Of a stretch of DNA of 64,000 bases, positions 57,433 through 64,000 are shown in pieces (the stretch's first letter is position 1; each line of letters begins with the position of its first letter). The stretch is from Lentibacillus sp. JNUCC-1 (GTDB lineage: Bacteria; Bacillota; Bacilli; Bacillales; Amphibacillaceae): NCBI RefSeq assembly GCF_009741735.1, contig NZ_WHOH01000003.1, positions 1,240,001-1,304,000 on the forward strand, read 5' to 3'. A program made the translations under genes and the position numbers. The notes under the pieces are model-generated. The model was not told where the DNA came from. It searched no databases and saw nothing but the letters and a program-made list of their open reading frames with translations.

Positions 57433-58017
57433 ATGAAGGTAAGTGGCGTCATCCTCTCCGGCGGCAGGTCATCCCGAATGGGTAAAAATAAAGCTGTGCT
57501 GCCGTTTGGAAACGAAACAGTGATTGAACGTATTGCTGATCAGATGGAAACATATGATGAATGGTTTGTTATCGCAAACGATGCTGATCAATACCAGTTT
57601 TTGGGTTGTCCTGTTTATGGTGATTATTATATTGACCAGGGCCCTCTTGCCGGTATTGAAGCAGCCCTTAGTCACAGCGTTCACAACGTGTGTGCGGTTA
57701 CGGCATGTGACACACCTTTCGCGGACAGGCGTGTGTATGACCTGCTTCTTGAACAAATAAACACCTGCGACGTTGTGATTCCGATATATAATGGGCGGAT
57801 GCATCCGTTGTCAGGTGTTTACAGTAAGTCTGTTCTTCCAGTGATTCGTCAGCAATTGACTCATAATGAACGAAAAATACGCAGCTTCTTTGACCATGTT
57901 CACGTACAGTATGTGTCTGATTTAACCGTTCTTCCAAAAGATATTGTTGACTGGCATTTCTTCAACATGAACACCCCTGAAGAATACGAAACAGCCAGAG
58001 CGAGGTTGAAGTTGTGA
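57433..58017 (+). CDS. mobA: Molybdenum cofactor guanylyltransferase MobA
   Basis: 194 residues from ATG 57433 (AAGGGGG upstream). The nucleotidyltransferase signature LSGGRSSRMGKNKAVLPFG is at the N-terminus, with GPLAGIEAAL and ACDTPF further on. It attaches GMP to molybdopterin. No other molybdenum cofactor gene is in the window. Confidence 0.93.
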   Translation: MKVSGVILSGGRSSRMGKNKAVLPFGNETVIERIADQMETYDEWFVIANDADQYQFLGCPVYGDYYIDQGPLAGIEAALSHSVHNVCAVTACDTPFADRRVYDLLLEQINTCDVVIPIYNGRMHPLSGVYSKSVLPVIRQQLTHNERKIRSFFDHVHVQYVSDLTVLPKDIVDWHFFNMNTPEEYETARARLKL

Positions 58018-58077
58018 AGACTCATCTCTTTATGATAAAATAGACATGTACCTAGAATAAGGTCGGGAGTGATGAAA

Positions 58078-58254
58078 ATGGGACTTGGAAGTATTGGTTT
58101 TCCGAGTTTGATTTTGATATTAGTTGTGGCGCTAATCATTTTTGGTCCATCCAAACTGCCTGAAATCGGTAAAGCAGCCGGGCAAACTTTACGTGAGTTT
58201 AAGAATTCAACGCGTGATTTGATGGATTCAGATCAAAAAAACAAAGATGAATGA
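58078..58254 (+). CDS. tatA: Twin-arginine translocase subunit TatA
   Basis: 58 residues from ATG 58078 (GGGAG eight bases upstream; GTG 58069 and ATG 58072 are alternatives). One N-terminal membrane helix with the [15 protein letters not shown] hinge and an amphipathic, charged tail, as in TatA/TatE. Forms the translocation pore with TatC, encoded next. QcrA in this window is a likely substrate. Confidence 0.94.
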   Translation: MGLGSIGFPSLILILVVALIIFGPSKLPEIGKAAGQTLREFKNSTRDLMDSDQKNKDE

Positions 58255-58263
58255 TAAATATCA

Positions 58264-58305
58264 GGAAGGTGTAGGGGAGCTGCAGGCCTTACATCTTCTT
58301 TTATG
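58264..58305 (+). terminator. Weak hairpin between tatA and tatC
   Basis: GAAGGTGTA pairs with TTACATCTTC-like sequence followed by TTTTA. It may tune the TatA to TatC ratio. Confidence 0.35.
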
Positions 58306-58327
58306 TGTATGGTGAGAGGGTGAGGTC

Positions 58328-59074
58328 ATGTCCGCTAAAACAAGTGAAAAAGATATGAATTTGGTCGGTCACCTGACTGAATTGCGCAATCGGCTAATCG
58401 TTACAGCTATTTGGTTTGTGGTCGCTTTTTTAGCAAGTTTTACATTTATAAGAGATATTTATGCTTTTTTTGAAAACGATATTCATTTCCAGTTAACCAT
58501 AACAAGTCCGGCGGATACGATCTGGATCTTTTTTACGATGGCAGGAATCGTTGCGATTGCAGCAACACTGCCGTTATTGGCGTTACAAGTATGGCTGTTT
58601 ATTAAGCCGGCTTTAACATCGAAAGAAAGAAAATCATCACTGCCCTATGTGCCGGCCATTTTCTTACTGTTTGTCGGAGGGCTTGTATTTGGATATTTTA
58701 TATTTATAAAACTAATACTCCCGTTTCTACTGAGCTTGAATGATGGCATGTTTAATGAATTATTTACAGTGGACCGGTATTTTAAATTTTTGTTCCGAAT
58801 GACCCTGCCTTTTGCATTCTTGTTTGAAATTCCAATTATCGCGATGTTCTTGACAAGCCTTGGTCTCTTATCACCGGCTTTCCTAAGAAAAGTGCGTAAA
58901 TATGCTTATTTCATTTTGCTGATTGTCGGGGCGCTTGTGACACCGCCGGACGTTGTTTTACAAGTGACCGTTGCGATCCCAATGTTTATTTTATATGAAA
59001 TCAGCATCTATTTGTCAGCAGCAGTCTATCGGAAAAAAGAACGAAAGCATCGCGAATTCATGGAACAAAGCTAG
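58328..59074 (+). CDS. tatC: Twin-arginine translocase subunit TatC
   Basis: 248 residues with six membrane helices. N-terminal LVGHLTELRNRL is the signal-peptide-binding motif; FEIPIIAMFLTSLGLLSP and a C-terminal PPDVVLQ(V)T match the family. Receptor for twin-arginine substrates. AGGGTGAGG precedes the ATG. Confidence 0.96.
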   Translation: MSAKTSEKDMNLVGHLTELRNRLIVTAIWFVVAFLASFTFIRDIYAFFENDIHFQLTITSPADTIWIFFTMAGIVAIAATLPLLALQVWLFIKPALTSKERKSSLPYVPAIFLLFVGGLVFGYFIFIKLILPFLLSLNDGMFNELFTVDRYFKFLFRMTLPFAFLFEIPIIAMFLTSLGLLSPAFLRKVRKYAYFILLIVGALVTPPDVVLQVTVAIPMFILYEISIYLSAAVYRKKERKHREFMEQS

Positions 59075-59085
59075 TAGGTGAACAT

Positions 59086-59307
59086 ATGAGATCATTTTAT
59101 CAATTTATGATGACTTATCGTGGAAAAAAGCCGCCTGACGATGCAGCGCGGCTTGCGGACTGGATGTTTTTTGATCATGATTTTCCAAAACATTCCACAG
59201 CATATGACGAAATCAGTGCTTATCTAGAATGGAACAGTCCGTTTGCAACAGCTTTATCCCTTTTTGATGAACTATGGGTTGTGTATGAAAACAAATATTT
59301 ATTGTAA
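59086..59307 (+). CDS. yozE: YozE-like SAM-fold protein (UPF0346)
   Basis: 73 residues. The family pattern SFYQFMMTYRGKKPPDDAARLAD and FPKHSTAYDEISAYLE (both typical) is clear. A small helical protein of unknown function. It begins 11 bases after tatC with AGGTGAAC. Confidence 0.87.
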   Translation: MRSFYQFMMTYRGKKPPDDAARLADWMFFDHDFPKHSTAYDEISAYLEWNSPFATALSLFDELWVVYENKYLL

Positions 59308-59309
59308 CG

Positions 59310-59639
59310 TTAAAGGAAAGCTGCATCAAGCACATCCTTAACAGCGATACTATGCTGTCTGCCGGTTGTTGCACTGAGGACCAGCTTCTTTGAAGTCGTG
59401 TCCAGTGAAGTGATGACACCGGTTTTTTGTATCATGTGACCTTGATCATACAAGGTGACGCGCAATGTGGTTTTGAAGTGCAAAGCCTCTTGCAGGATAT
59501 GGTCCAGCCGTTCTTTTTCCTGAGCATCAAGTGTTGGAGGTGGGGAGATATTATCTTCCTCCCATAGTTCTTTAAGCATCATGACATGTTCTGGTAACAT
59601 GAGTGATGTCCATTTCATTGTACCTCGGTCTTTAAGCAT
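59310..59639 (-). CDS. YolD-like family protein
   Basis: 109 residues from ATG at 59637-59639 (complement), with GAAAGG nine bases upstream. N-terminal DRGTMKWTSLMLPEHVMMLKEL is the YolD signature; the rest forms a small beta-rich domain. YolD proteins are often paired with a UvrX-type Y-family polymerase, but none lies here. It is convergent with yozE, ending two bases from it. Confidence 0.87.
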   Translation of the reverse strand: MLKDRGTMKWTSLMLPEHVMMLKELWEEDNISPPPTLDAQEKERLDHILQEALHFKTTLRVTLYDQGHMIQKTGVITSLDTTSKKLVLSATTGRQHSIAVKDVLDAAFL

Positions 59640-59920
59640 CCTTATCATCCTTTCTATAGAAATATTATAAGGGAATACACGTTCGCTTTCAAGTAGTTTG
59701 GGTTCTTAATCAAACGTTTGTTTAATTTATATGACTCTAGTCACAACAGCCTAGTGTGCTTTTTCGACAAGTAATTGGTGAAATACGGAGAAAAAGCATA
59801 TACGTGCGGTTGCCCGGGAAATATACTGATACAACAAATGAATTCTGGTCTGCTGTCCCGAACGTTCATGGGTGGTTATACGTACAATAACCTAGAGTAC
59901 GATGAAAGCGGGGGATAGAT
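59640..59920. other. Intergenic region between divergent yolD and the VrrA/YqfQ-like gene
   Basis: 281 bases without a gene I can support. It should hold the promoters of both neighbours. A stretch CGTACAAT (59880s) slightly resembles a sigma-E -10 but lacks a convincing -35. Confidence 0.4.
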
Positions 59921-60370
59921 ATGGCAATCCCATTTAGAAGAATGCCAGTCAATATGATATCACCACAGCCGCCCAGGAATTCTTATCCTGTCCAACCACA
60001 GCCTGCGTATCAAAGCACTGGTTTATTGCAACAACTGCTTGGCGGAGCAGGGGGTAGCAGTCAAATCGTGAGTGCAGATGGAATTATGAACACATTGAAT
60101 CATGTTCAACGCATCCTGGGGTTTGTGCAATCAACCGCCCCGGTGCTTCAAGAGTATGGTCCGTTAATCAAAAACCTGCCGGCGATGTACCAAATGATGA
60201 AAGCTTTAGACAGCAACGAAACAGATAATCTCAATTCAGACGATGAATCTGAGGTAGAACAAACAACAAGAAGTGAAGATGCGTCTGAAGAACCCGTATC
60301 CATTTCGGATAGTGAGCCGAAAGTGGAGCAGCCGCTTCAGGGACAATCGGTACCTAAATTATTTATTTAG
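59921..60370 (+). CDS. VrrA/YqfQ-like protein
   Basis: 149 residues. A Pro/Gln-rich N-terminus, then LLQQLLGGAGGSS, then the family core NTLNHVQRILGFVQSTAPVL and YGPLIKNLPAMYQMMKAL, ending in an acidic, Ser/Glu-rich tail. Related Bacillus proteins (YqfQ, VrrA) are of unknown function and probably sporulation-linked. Ribosome site AAGCGGGGG. Confidence 0.75.
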   Translation: MAIPFRRMPVNMISPQPPRNSYPVQPQPAYQSTGLLQQLLGGAGGSSQIVSADGIMNTLNHVQRILGFVQSTAPVLQEYGPLIKNLPAMYQMMKALDSNETDNLNSDDESEVEQTTRSEDASEEPVSISDSEPKVEQPLQGQSVPKLFI

Positions 60371-60439
60371 ATGCATACAACTTGATTAATTACCCGATAA
60401 ACGAAAAAATAGAGATACATCATTTCTTGGAGGTGCCAA

Positions 60440-61396
60440 ATGAAAACAGATACAGCAATATTTGCAGGTGGATGCTTTTGGTGCATGGTGGAACCATTTG
60501 ACGAAAGGCCGGGCATTGAGCGTGTCGTATCAGGATATACCGGCGGTCATGTTGAAAATCCAACTTATGAACAGGTATGCTCGGATACGACAGGCCATGT
60601 TGAAGCCGTACAAATTGAATTTAACCCTGAGATTGTTTCGTATAGACAACTCGTAGACACGTTTTGGCAACAAATCGATCCAACTGATGCCGGGGGACAG
60701 TTTGCTGATCGTGGCGAATCATACCAGACGGCGATCTTTTATAATAGTGAAGAACAAAAATCTGTGGCTGAACAATCGAAACGCGATCTCGAAAACAGTG
60801 GTAAATTCAAACAGTCGATTGTAACCCCGATTTTGCCGGCTGAACCTTTTTATCCTGCCGAGGACAAACACCAGGATTACTATAAAAAGCAGTCCTTTCA
60901 CTACCGCTTGTATAAAAAGGGTTCAGGTAGACAGGATTTTATTAAAAAACATTGGCAGAAACGTCCCGATTCTCAAGAATTAAAACAAAAACTCACGCCT
61001 ATCCAGTATCACGTCACACAAGAAAGCGGCACAGAAGCGCCATTTCAAAATGAATACTGGAACAACACGCAGGAAGGGATTTACGTAGATGTTGTTTCTG
61101 GAGATATCCTTTTTTCATCTAAAGATCAATATGATGCAGGTTGCGGTTGGCCAAGCTTTACAAAGCCAGTTGATCCTTATCACCTGACTGCTCAAGAAGA
61201 TACGACTCACGGTATGCGTCGTACCGAGATCCGAAGTAGGGAAGCTGATTCCCATCTTGGTCATGTTTTTGAGGATGGGCCCAAAGAAGCTGGAGGATTA
61301 CGATATTGCATGAATTCTGCTGCTATGCGTTTTATTCCGAAAGCGGAAATGGAAGCAAAAGGCTACGGTAACTTTTTATATCTGTTTAATTCGTAA
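60440..61396 (+). CDS. msrAB: Fused peptide methionine sulfoxide reductase MsrA/MsrB
   Basis: 318 residues. Residues ~1-165 are MsrA with catalytic [11 protein letters not shown] and [10 protein letters not shown]; residues ~175-318 are MsrB with [12 protein letters not shown] (resolving Cys) and [11 protein letters not shown] (catalytic Cys). The enzyme reduces both epimers of methionine sulfoxide. B. subtilis has separate msrA and msrB; here they are one polypeptide. Typical TGGAGG ribosome site. Confidence 0.96.
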   Translation: MKTDTAIFAGGCFWCMVEPFDERPGIERVVSGYTGGHVENPTYEQVCSDTTGHVEAVQIEFNPEIVSYRQLVDTFWQQIDPTDAGGQFADRGESYQTAIFYNSEEQKSVAEQSKRDLENSGKFKQSIVTPILPAEPFYPAEDKHQDYYKKQSFHYRLYKKGSGRQDFIKKHWQKRPDSQELKQKLTPIQYHVTQESGTEAPFQNEYWNNTQEGIYVDVVSGDILFSSKDQYDAGCGWPSFTKPVDPYHLTAQEDTTHGMRRTEIRSREADSHLGHVFEDGPKEAGGLRYCMNSAAMRFIPKAEMEAKGYGNFLYLFNS

Positions 61397-61453
61397 ATCA
61401 TAGGTTACGATATTAATATTATGTAAACTAATGTTTGGAACGAGGTGGAACGG

Positions 61454-61663
61454 ATGATTCATTTGGATTGGGAGAACAGAGAAACACTTAAACAGATTAA
61501 ATGTGTTCATGCAGACGCAGAAAAGTTCATTGTGAACAATAAACTGACACCTGGAAAATGGTATGATGTGAAAAACGAGACTGATGAGTTTTATTTCATC
61601 GTGGATAACAGCAATCGGATCGGCGGTTTTCACAAAACTTATTTTTCTGAAAACGAAAAATAA
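61454..61663 (+). CDS. DUF6501-type small protein
   Basis: 69 residues from ATG 61454 (AGGTGG six bases upstream; GTG 61445 is inside that site). KCVHADAEKFIVNNKLTPGK, YDVKNETDEFYFIVDN and IGGFHKTYF match a small conserved Bacillaceae family I recall as DUF6501. Probably a small beta-barrel (SH3-like) protein; function unknown. Confidence 0.75.
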   Translation: MIHLDWENRETLKQIKCVHADAEKFIVNNKLTPGKWYDVKNETDEFYFIVDNSNRIGGFHKTYFSENEK

Positions 61664-61674
61664 CAGGTGCTGTA

Positions 61675-61704
61675 TTAGCAGCCATACCCATTTTGTATTA
61701 TAAT
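61675..61704 (+). promoter_or_regulatory. Candidate promoter of the ferredoxin gene
   Basis: TTAGCA (61675-61680), an 18-base spacer and a perfect TATAAT (61699-61704), about 57 bases before the ferredoxin start. Confidence 0.5.
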
Positions 61705-61716
61705 GTGGGTATGGCT
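61680..61716. repeat. Perfect 11-bp inverted repeat around the ferredoxin -10
   Basis: AGCCATACCCA (61680-61690) and TGGGTATGGCT (61706-61716) are perfect complements separated by 15 bases that contain the TATAAT. It may be an operator, or a hairpin that ends the upstream DUF6501 transcript. Confidence 0.65.
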
Positions 61717-61760
61717 TAATTCGTATAGATGTTCAGCTGTATACCGAGGAGGAGAGCATT

Positions 61761-62000
61761 ATGGCATTTATTATAACGTCCCCGTGCAAAGATGAGAAGT
61801 CCGGGGAGTGTGTGGAAGTTTGTCCCGTTGACTGTATTGAAGAAGGTAAAGATATGTTTTATATAGATCCGGATATTTGCATTGACTGTGGAGCATGTGA
61901 AGCGGTTTGTCCTGTTGAAGCGATATATATGGAGGATGAGGTTCCGGAAGAAGAAACAGAGTACATTGAGCTAAATCGTAAATTTTTTGAGGAGCGTTAA
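61761..62000 (+). CDS. Ferredoxin (8Fe/7Fe bacterial type)
   Basis: 79 residues. The first cluster region is SPCKDEKSGECVEVCPVDCI and the second CIDCGACEAVCPVEAIY, with an acidic C-terminus. The wide first spacing (C-x7-C-x3-C-x3-CI) fits 7Fe ferredoxins with one 3Fe-4S and one 4Fe-4S cluster. A low-potential electron carrier; its partners are not evident. GGAGGAG precedes the ATG. Confidence 0.94.
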   Translation: MAFIITSPCKDEKSGECVEVCPVDCIEEGKDMFYIDPDICIDCGACEAVCPVEAIYMEDEVPEEETEYIELNRKFFEER

Positions 62001-62027
62001 AATAAAGACTGAAACATACGAGTGTAT

Positions 62028-62071
62028 AAAACCCGAACAACGCCATCACTATGGATAATTGTTCGGGTTTT
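62028..62071. terminator. Bidirectional terminator between ferredoxin and acyP
   Basis: AAAACCCGAACAA pairs perfectly with TTGTTCGGGTTTT across an 18-base loop, between convergent genes. Confidence 0.88.
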
Positions 62072-62092
62072 ATTGTTGCCCTTTTCTTTTCA

Positions 62093-62365
62093 TTAATGTT
62101 TGATTGTAAAGTCCTGATAGTTTTTGTTTTCATCATACGTTGTAATATCGGTACTTTCCACTTGAATAACGGGTGTGAATCCGGCTTTAAGCTTGTCCAC
62201 GAACACGTTTAATTGATCTTCGGAACCTTCTACTTCCATTTCGACGGTACCGTCCGCATTGTTTTGAACCCAGCCGAATAACCCAAGTTCATCAGCTGTT
62301 TGTTTTGTGCTGAATCTAAATCCAACACCTTGCACCATGCCTGATACAATGATATGTTTCCGCAT
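62093..62365 (-). CDS. acyP: Acylphosphatase
   Basis: 90 residues from ATG at 62363-62365 (complement), with GAGGTG upstream; a GTG three codons earlier lies inside that site. The signature GMVQGVGFRFST carries the catalytic Arg, and GWVQNNADGTVE the catalytic Asn. It hydrolyses acyl phosphates. Confidence 0.93.
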   Translation of the reverse strand: MRKHIIVSGMVQGVGFRFSTKQTADELGLFGWVQNNADGTVEMEVEGSEDQLNVFVDKLKAGFTPVIQVESTDITTYDENKNYQDFTIKH

Positions 62366-62428
62366 TGAAATCACCTCATGGTTAATGATATCGTGAATAC
62401 ATCAATATTTAAAGGGAGAGACATTCAT

Positions 62429-63394
62429 TTGAATACCATCCATATTCAGGACATGAGGGGTTTTTCGTTTGGGCATGCTGAAGATCAAGATGCACTGACA
62501 GGTTGCAGTGTTATTTTATGCGAAACAGGTGCAGTTGGGGGAGTTGATGTTAGAGGAGGAGCTCCTGGAACCCGAGAAACAGATTTACTTCATCCACAAA
62601 ATACCGTTGATACGGTTCATGGGGTGTTTCTATCGGGTGGGAGTGCATTTGGCCTAGAGGTTGGGACTGGAGTTATGACATATTTGGAGCGTAAGGGTGT
62701 TGGACTTGATGTGCAGGTTGCAAAGGTGCCCATTGTGCCAGGGGCCATCTTATTCGATTTATTCCCCGGCGATCCAAAGATAAGGCCCGGGAAGGAAATG
62801 GGAATCAATGCCTGTGAACATGCGGTTCATGGGGAAAGCTTTCAAAGTGGCAATGTCGGAGCTGGAACAGGAGCAACTGTCGGTAAGGTGCTCGGGCCGC
62901 AGTACGCCATGCGCGGTGGTATTGGAAGTTATGCTGTTCGAATAGGTGATCTTGAAATTGGAGCAGTCGTTGCAGTTAACGCTTTTGGCGATATTATGGA
63001 CCCCGCTACAGGGGAGATCTTGGCGGGTGCTTATGATCATGACAAAAAAATATTCATGAACAGTGCCGAACAATTGAAACAGCAGATTTTAAACGGAGAA
63101 ACAAATCCATTTTCCGGCAATACAACCATTGGTTCGATTGTGACCAATGCTGTATTAACTAAAGCCGAGGCGAATAAACTGGCCTCGGTAGGACATAACG
63201 GGATTGCCCGAATGATTCAGCCCGCACATACGCTCTCAGACGGTGATACATTATTTGCGTTATCGACAAATGAAATTGACGTTGATCTGAATGGTCTTGC
63301 AACACTTGCGGTGGAAGTCGTTGAACGGGCCATTTATGTGGCTATTGTCCATGCCACACCAGTTCAAGGGATTCCGAGTTCGAATTCTATTTGA
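62429..63394 (+). CDS. P1/DmpA-family (S58) N-terminal nucleophile peptidase
   Basis: 321 residues from TTG 62429 with AAAGGGAGAG upstream; the ATG at 62378 has no ribosome site. Family features are GFSFGHAEDQDALTGCSVIL, VFLSGGSAFGLEV, GAGTGATVGKVLG and the likely self-cleavage site NTTIGSIVTNA, where the Ser or Thr becomes the N-terminal nucleophile. The family includes D-aminopeptidases and beta-peptidyl aminopeptidases; the substrate here is unknown. Confidence 0.88.
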   Translation: MNTIHIQDMRGFSFGHAEDQDALTGCSVILCETGAVGGVDVRGGAPGTRETDLLHPQNTVDTVHGVFLSGGSAFGLEVGTGVMTYLERKGVGLDVQVAKVPIVPGAILFDLFPGDPKIRPGKEMGINACEHAVHGESFQSGNVGAGTGATVGKVLGPQYAMRGGIGSYAVRIGDLEIGAVVAVNAFGDIMDPATGEILAGAYDHDKKIFMNSAEQLKQQILNGETNPFSGNTTIGSIVTNAVLTKAEANKLASVGHNGIARMIQPAHTLSDGDTLFALSTNEIDVDLNGLATLAVEVVERAIYVAIVHATPVQGIPSSNSI

Positions 63395-63492
63395 TACGTG
63401 TTTTCGTGTTTAACTTTTTCAAACTGTATATATGTAAGCGTTGGTGTAACAATATGGAATGAATGTTAAACACGGAAAGGATTGTTTTTTAT

Positions 63493-64000
63493 ATGAACTC
63501 TAAGATGCCGCAATTTCCTGAGTCGTATTGGCGCAAGTCGGCTGCCCTAAAAACGTATTCCAAACTGGAAGAAACCATTCAAACAGAAGTTGCTATTGTC
63601 GGGGGAGGCATAACGGGCATTACAGCTGCTTATATGCTTGCACAAAAAGGGGTGGATGTTGTTCTGATTGATGCAGGACCGATCCTTGAAGGAACAACGG
63701 GCCATACCACCGGCAAGATTACTGCTCAGCATGGATTGATTTATGACGAACTTATTCAGCATATCGGTGTAGAAAAAGCAAAGCAATATTATCAAGCAAA
63801 TACTAAGGCTATACAAATAATTCAATCAATTTCAAAAGAGCATCAGATCAACTGCGATTTAAAAACGGAAGATGCCTTTATTTATACCAACGCACAAGAC
63901 AAGGTGGCTCAATTGGCGAAAGAGGAAGAGGCTTACCAAAAACTTGGCATTCAAGGTGAAATCGTTCAAAATATGCCACTGGATGTGCCGTACATGTCAG
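63493..64000 (+). CDS. FAD-dependent oxidoreductase, YhfW-like, 5' part (continues beyond window)
   Basis: 169 residues are visible from ATG 63493; the frame is open at the window end. The FAD-binding GGGITGITAAYMLAQKG lies near residues 37-53, followed by GHTTGKITAQHGLIYDEL. This matches the N-terminus of B. subtilis YhfW, a DAO-type oxidoreductase of ~510 residues with a C-terminal Rieske domain that would lie outside the window. Substrate unknown. Confidence 0.85.
   Translation, partial: MNSKMPQFPESYWRKSAALKTYSKLEETIQTEVAIVGGGITGITAAYMLAQKGVDVVLIDAGPILEGTTGHTTGKITAQHGLIYDELIQHIGVEKAKQYYQANTKAIQIIQSISKEHQINCDLKTEDAFIYTNAQDKVAQLAKEEEAYQKLGIQGEIVQNMPLDVPYMS

Noticed and set aside
1..64000. 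CRISPR arrays, prophage genes, intact insertion sequences, tRNA or rRNA genes
   Set aside because: I scanned for direct repeats, integrase/transposase motifs and tRNA or rRNA cores and saw none that I could support.

Overview
The window is a contiguous stretch of chromosome from a low-to-medium GC, endospore-forming, Gram-positive bacterium of the Bacillaceae. The evidence is spore genes (sleB, ypeB, spoIVA, spoVIF-like, sspM), a type B RNase P RNA, menaquinone genes, a TRAP protein, BshA, and gene order that follows the Bacillus subtilis ypeB-to-ypsC region closely. Protein character and the extra genes fit a Virgibacillus/Lentibacillus/Oceanobacillus-type relative better than B. subtilis itself, but I cannot fix the genus from sequence alone.

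Layout. 1-5.4 kb: spore germination (sleB 3' part, ypeB), a PilZ protein, cmk, plsC and an S1-domain protein. 5.4-12.8 kb: yphA, the YIEGIA protein and its small partner, der, gpsA, spoVIF-like, yphE, yphF, spoIVA. 13-18.7 kb: hbs, mtrB, heptaprenyl diphosphate synthase and menaquinone genes (hepS-menG-hepT), ndk, cheR, aroB. 18.8-25 kb: ypiA-ypiB-ypiF, the menaquinol:cytochrome c reductase qcrABC, ypjA, a shrunken ypjB and a YugP-type metallopeptidase. 25-31 kb: a YitT-family membrane protein on the minus strand, then the ypjD-dapB-mgsA-bshA-cca-birA cluster. 31-38.7 kb: dinG, ypmB, aspB, asnS, dnaD, nth. 38.7-46.8 kb: ponA-recU on the minus strand, yppC, sspM, a small hypothetical, yppE, cdd, gpsB, rnpB, a THUMP rRNA methyltransferase. 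46.9-52 kb is more accessory: Sco, a three-gene ba3-type oxidase cluster, a type III polyketide synthase with its methyltransferase, and a cold-shock gene with a long leader. 52-64 kb: fhs, an HD protein, an NlpC/P60 hydrolase, thyA-dfrA-mobA, tatA-tatC, yozE, yolD, a VrrA/YqfQ-like protein, fused msrAB, DUF6501, ferredoxin, acyP, a P1-family peptidase and the start of a YhfW-like oxidoreductase.

Working together: qcrABC, menaquinone synthesis, Sco and the ba3 oxidase form much of a respiratory chain; der, gpsA, plsC and cmk are housekeeping; ponA, recU and gpsB serve wall growth and chromosome segregation; several genes act only in sporulation. Compared with the known B. subtilis order, blocks are absent at their usual places: folE, aroF-aroH-trp-hisC-tyrA-aroE, bshB1, panBCD, ypmA and ypoC.

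The most striking pattern is that nine genes are broken in the same way: in each, adding one base to a short homopolymer restores the expected protein. The affected genes are the YIEGIA partner, yphE, yphF, ypjC, mgsA, ponA tail, rlmL, cbaA and the NlpC/P60 hydrolase. This looks like systematic homopolymer undercalling in the assembly rather than biology, though it needs read-level proof. I found no CRISPR array, prophage, tRNA, rRNA or intact insertion sequence, and nothing I would honestly call a new defence or biosynthetic system.
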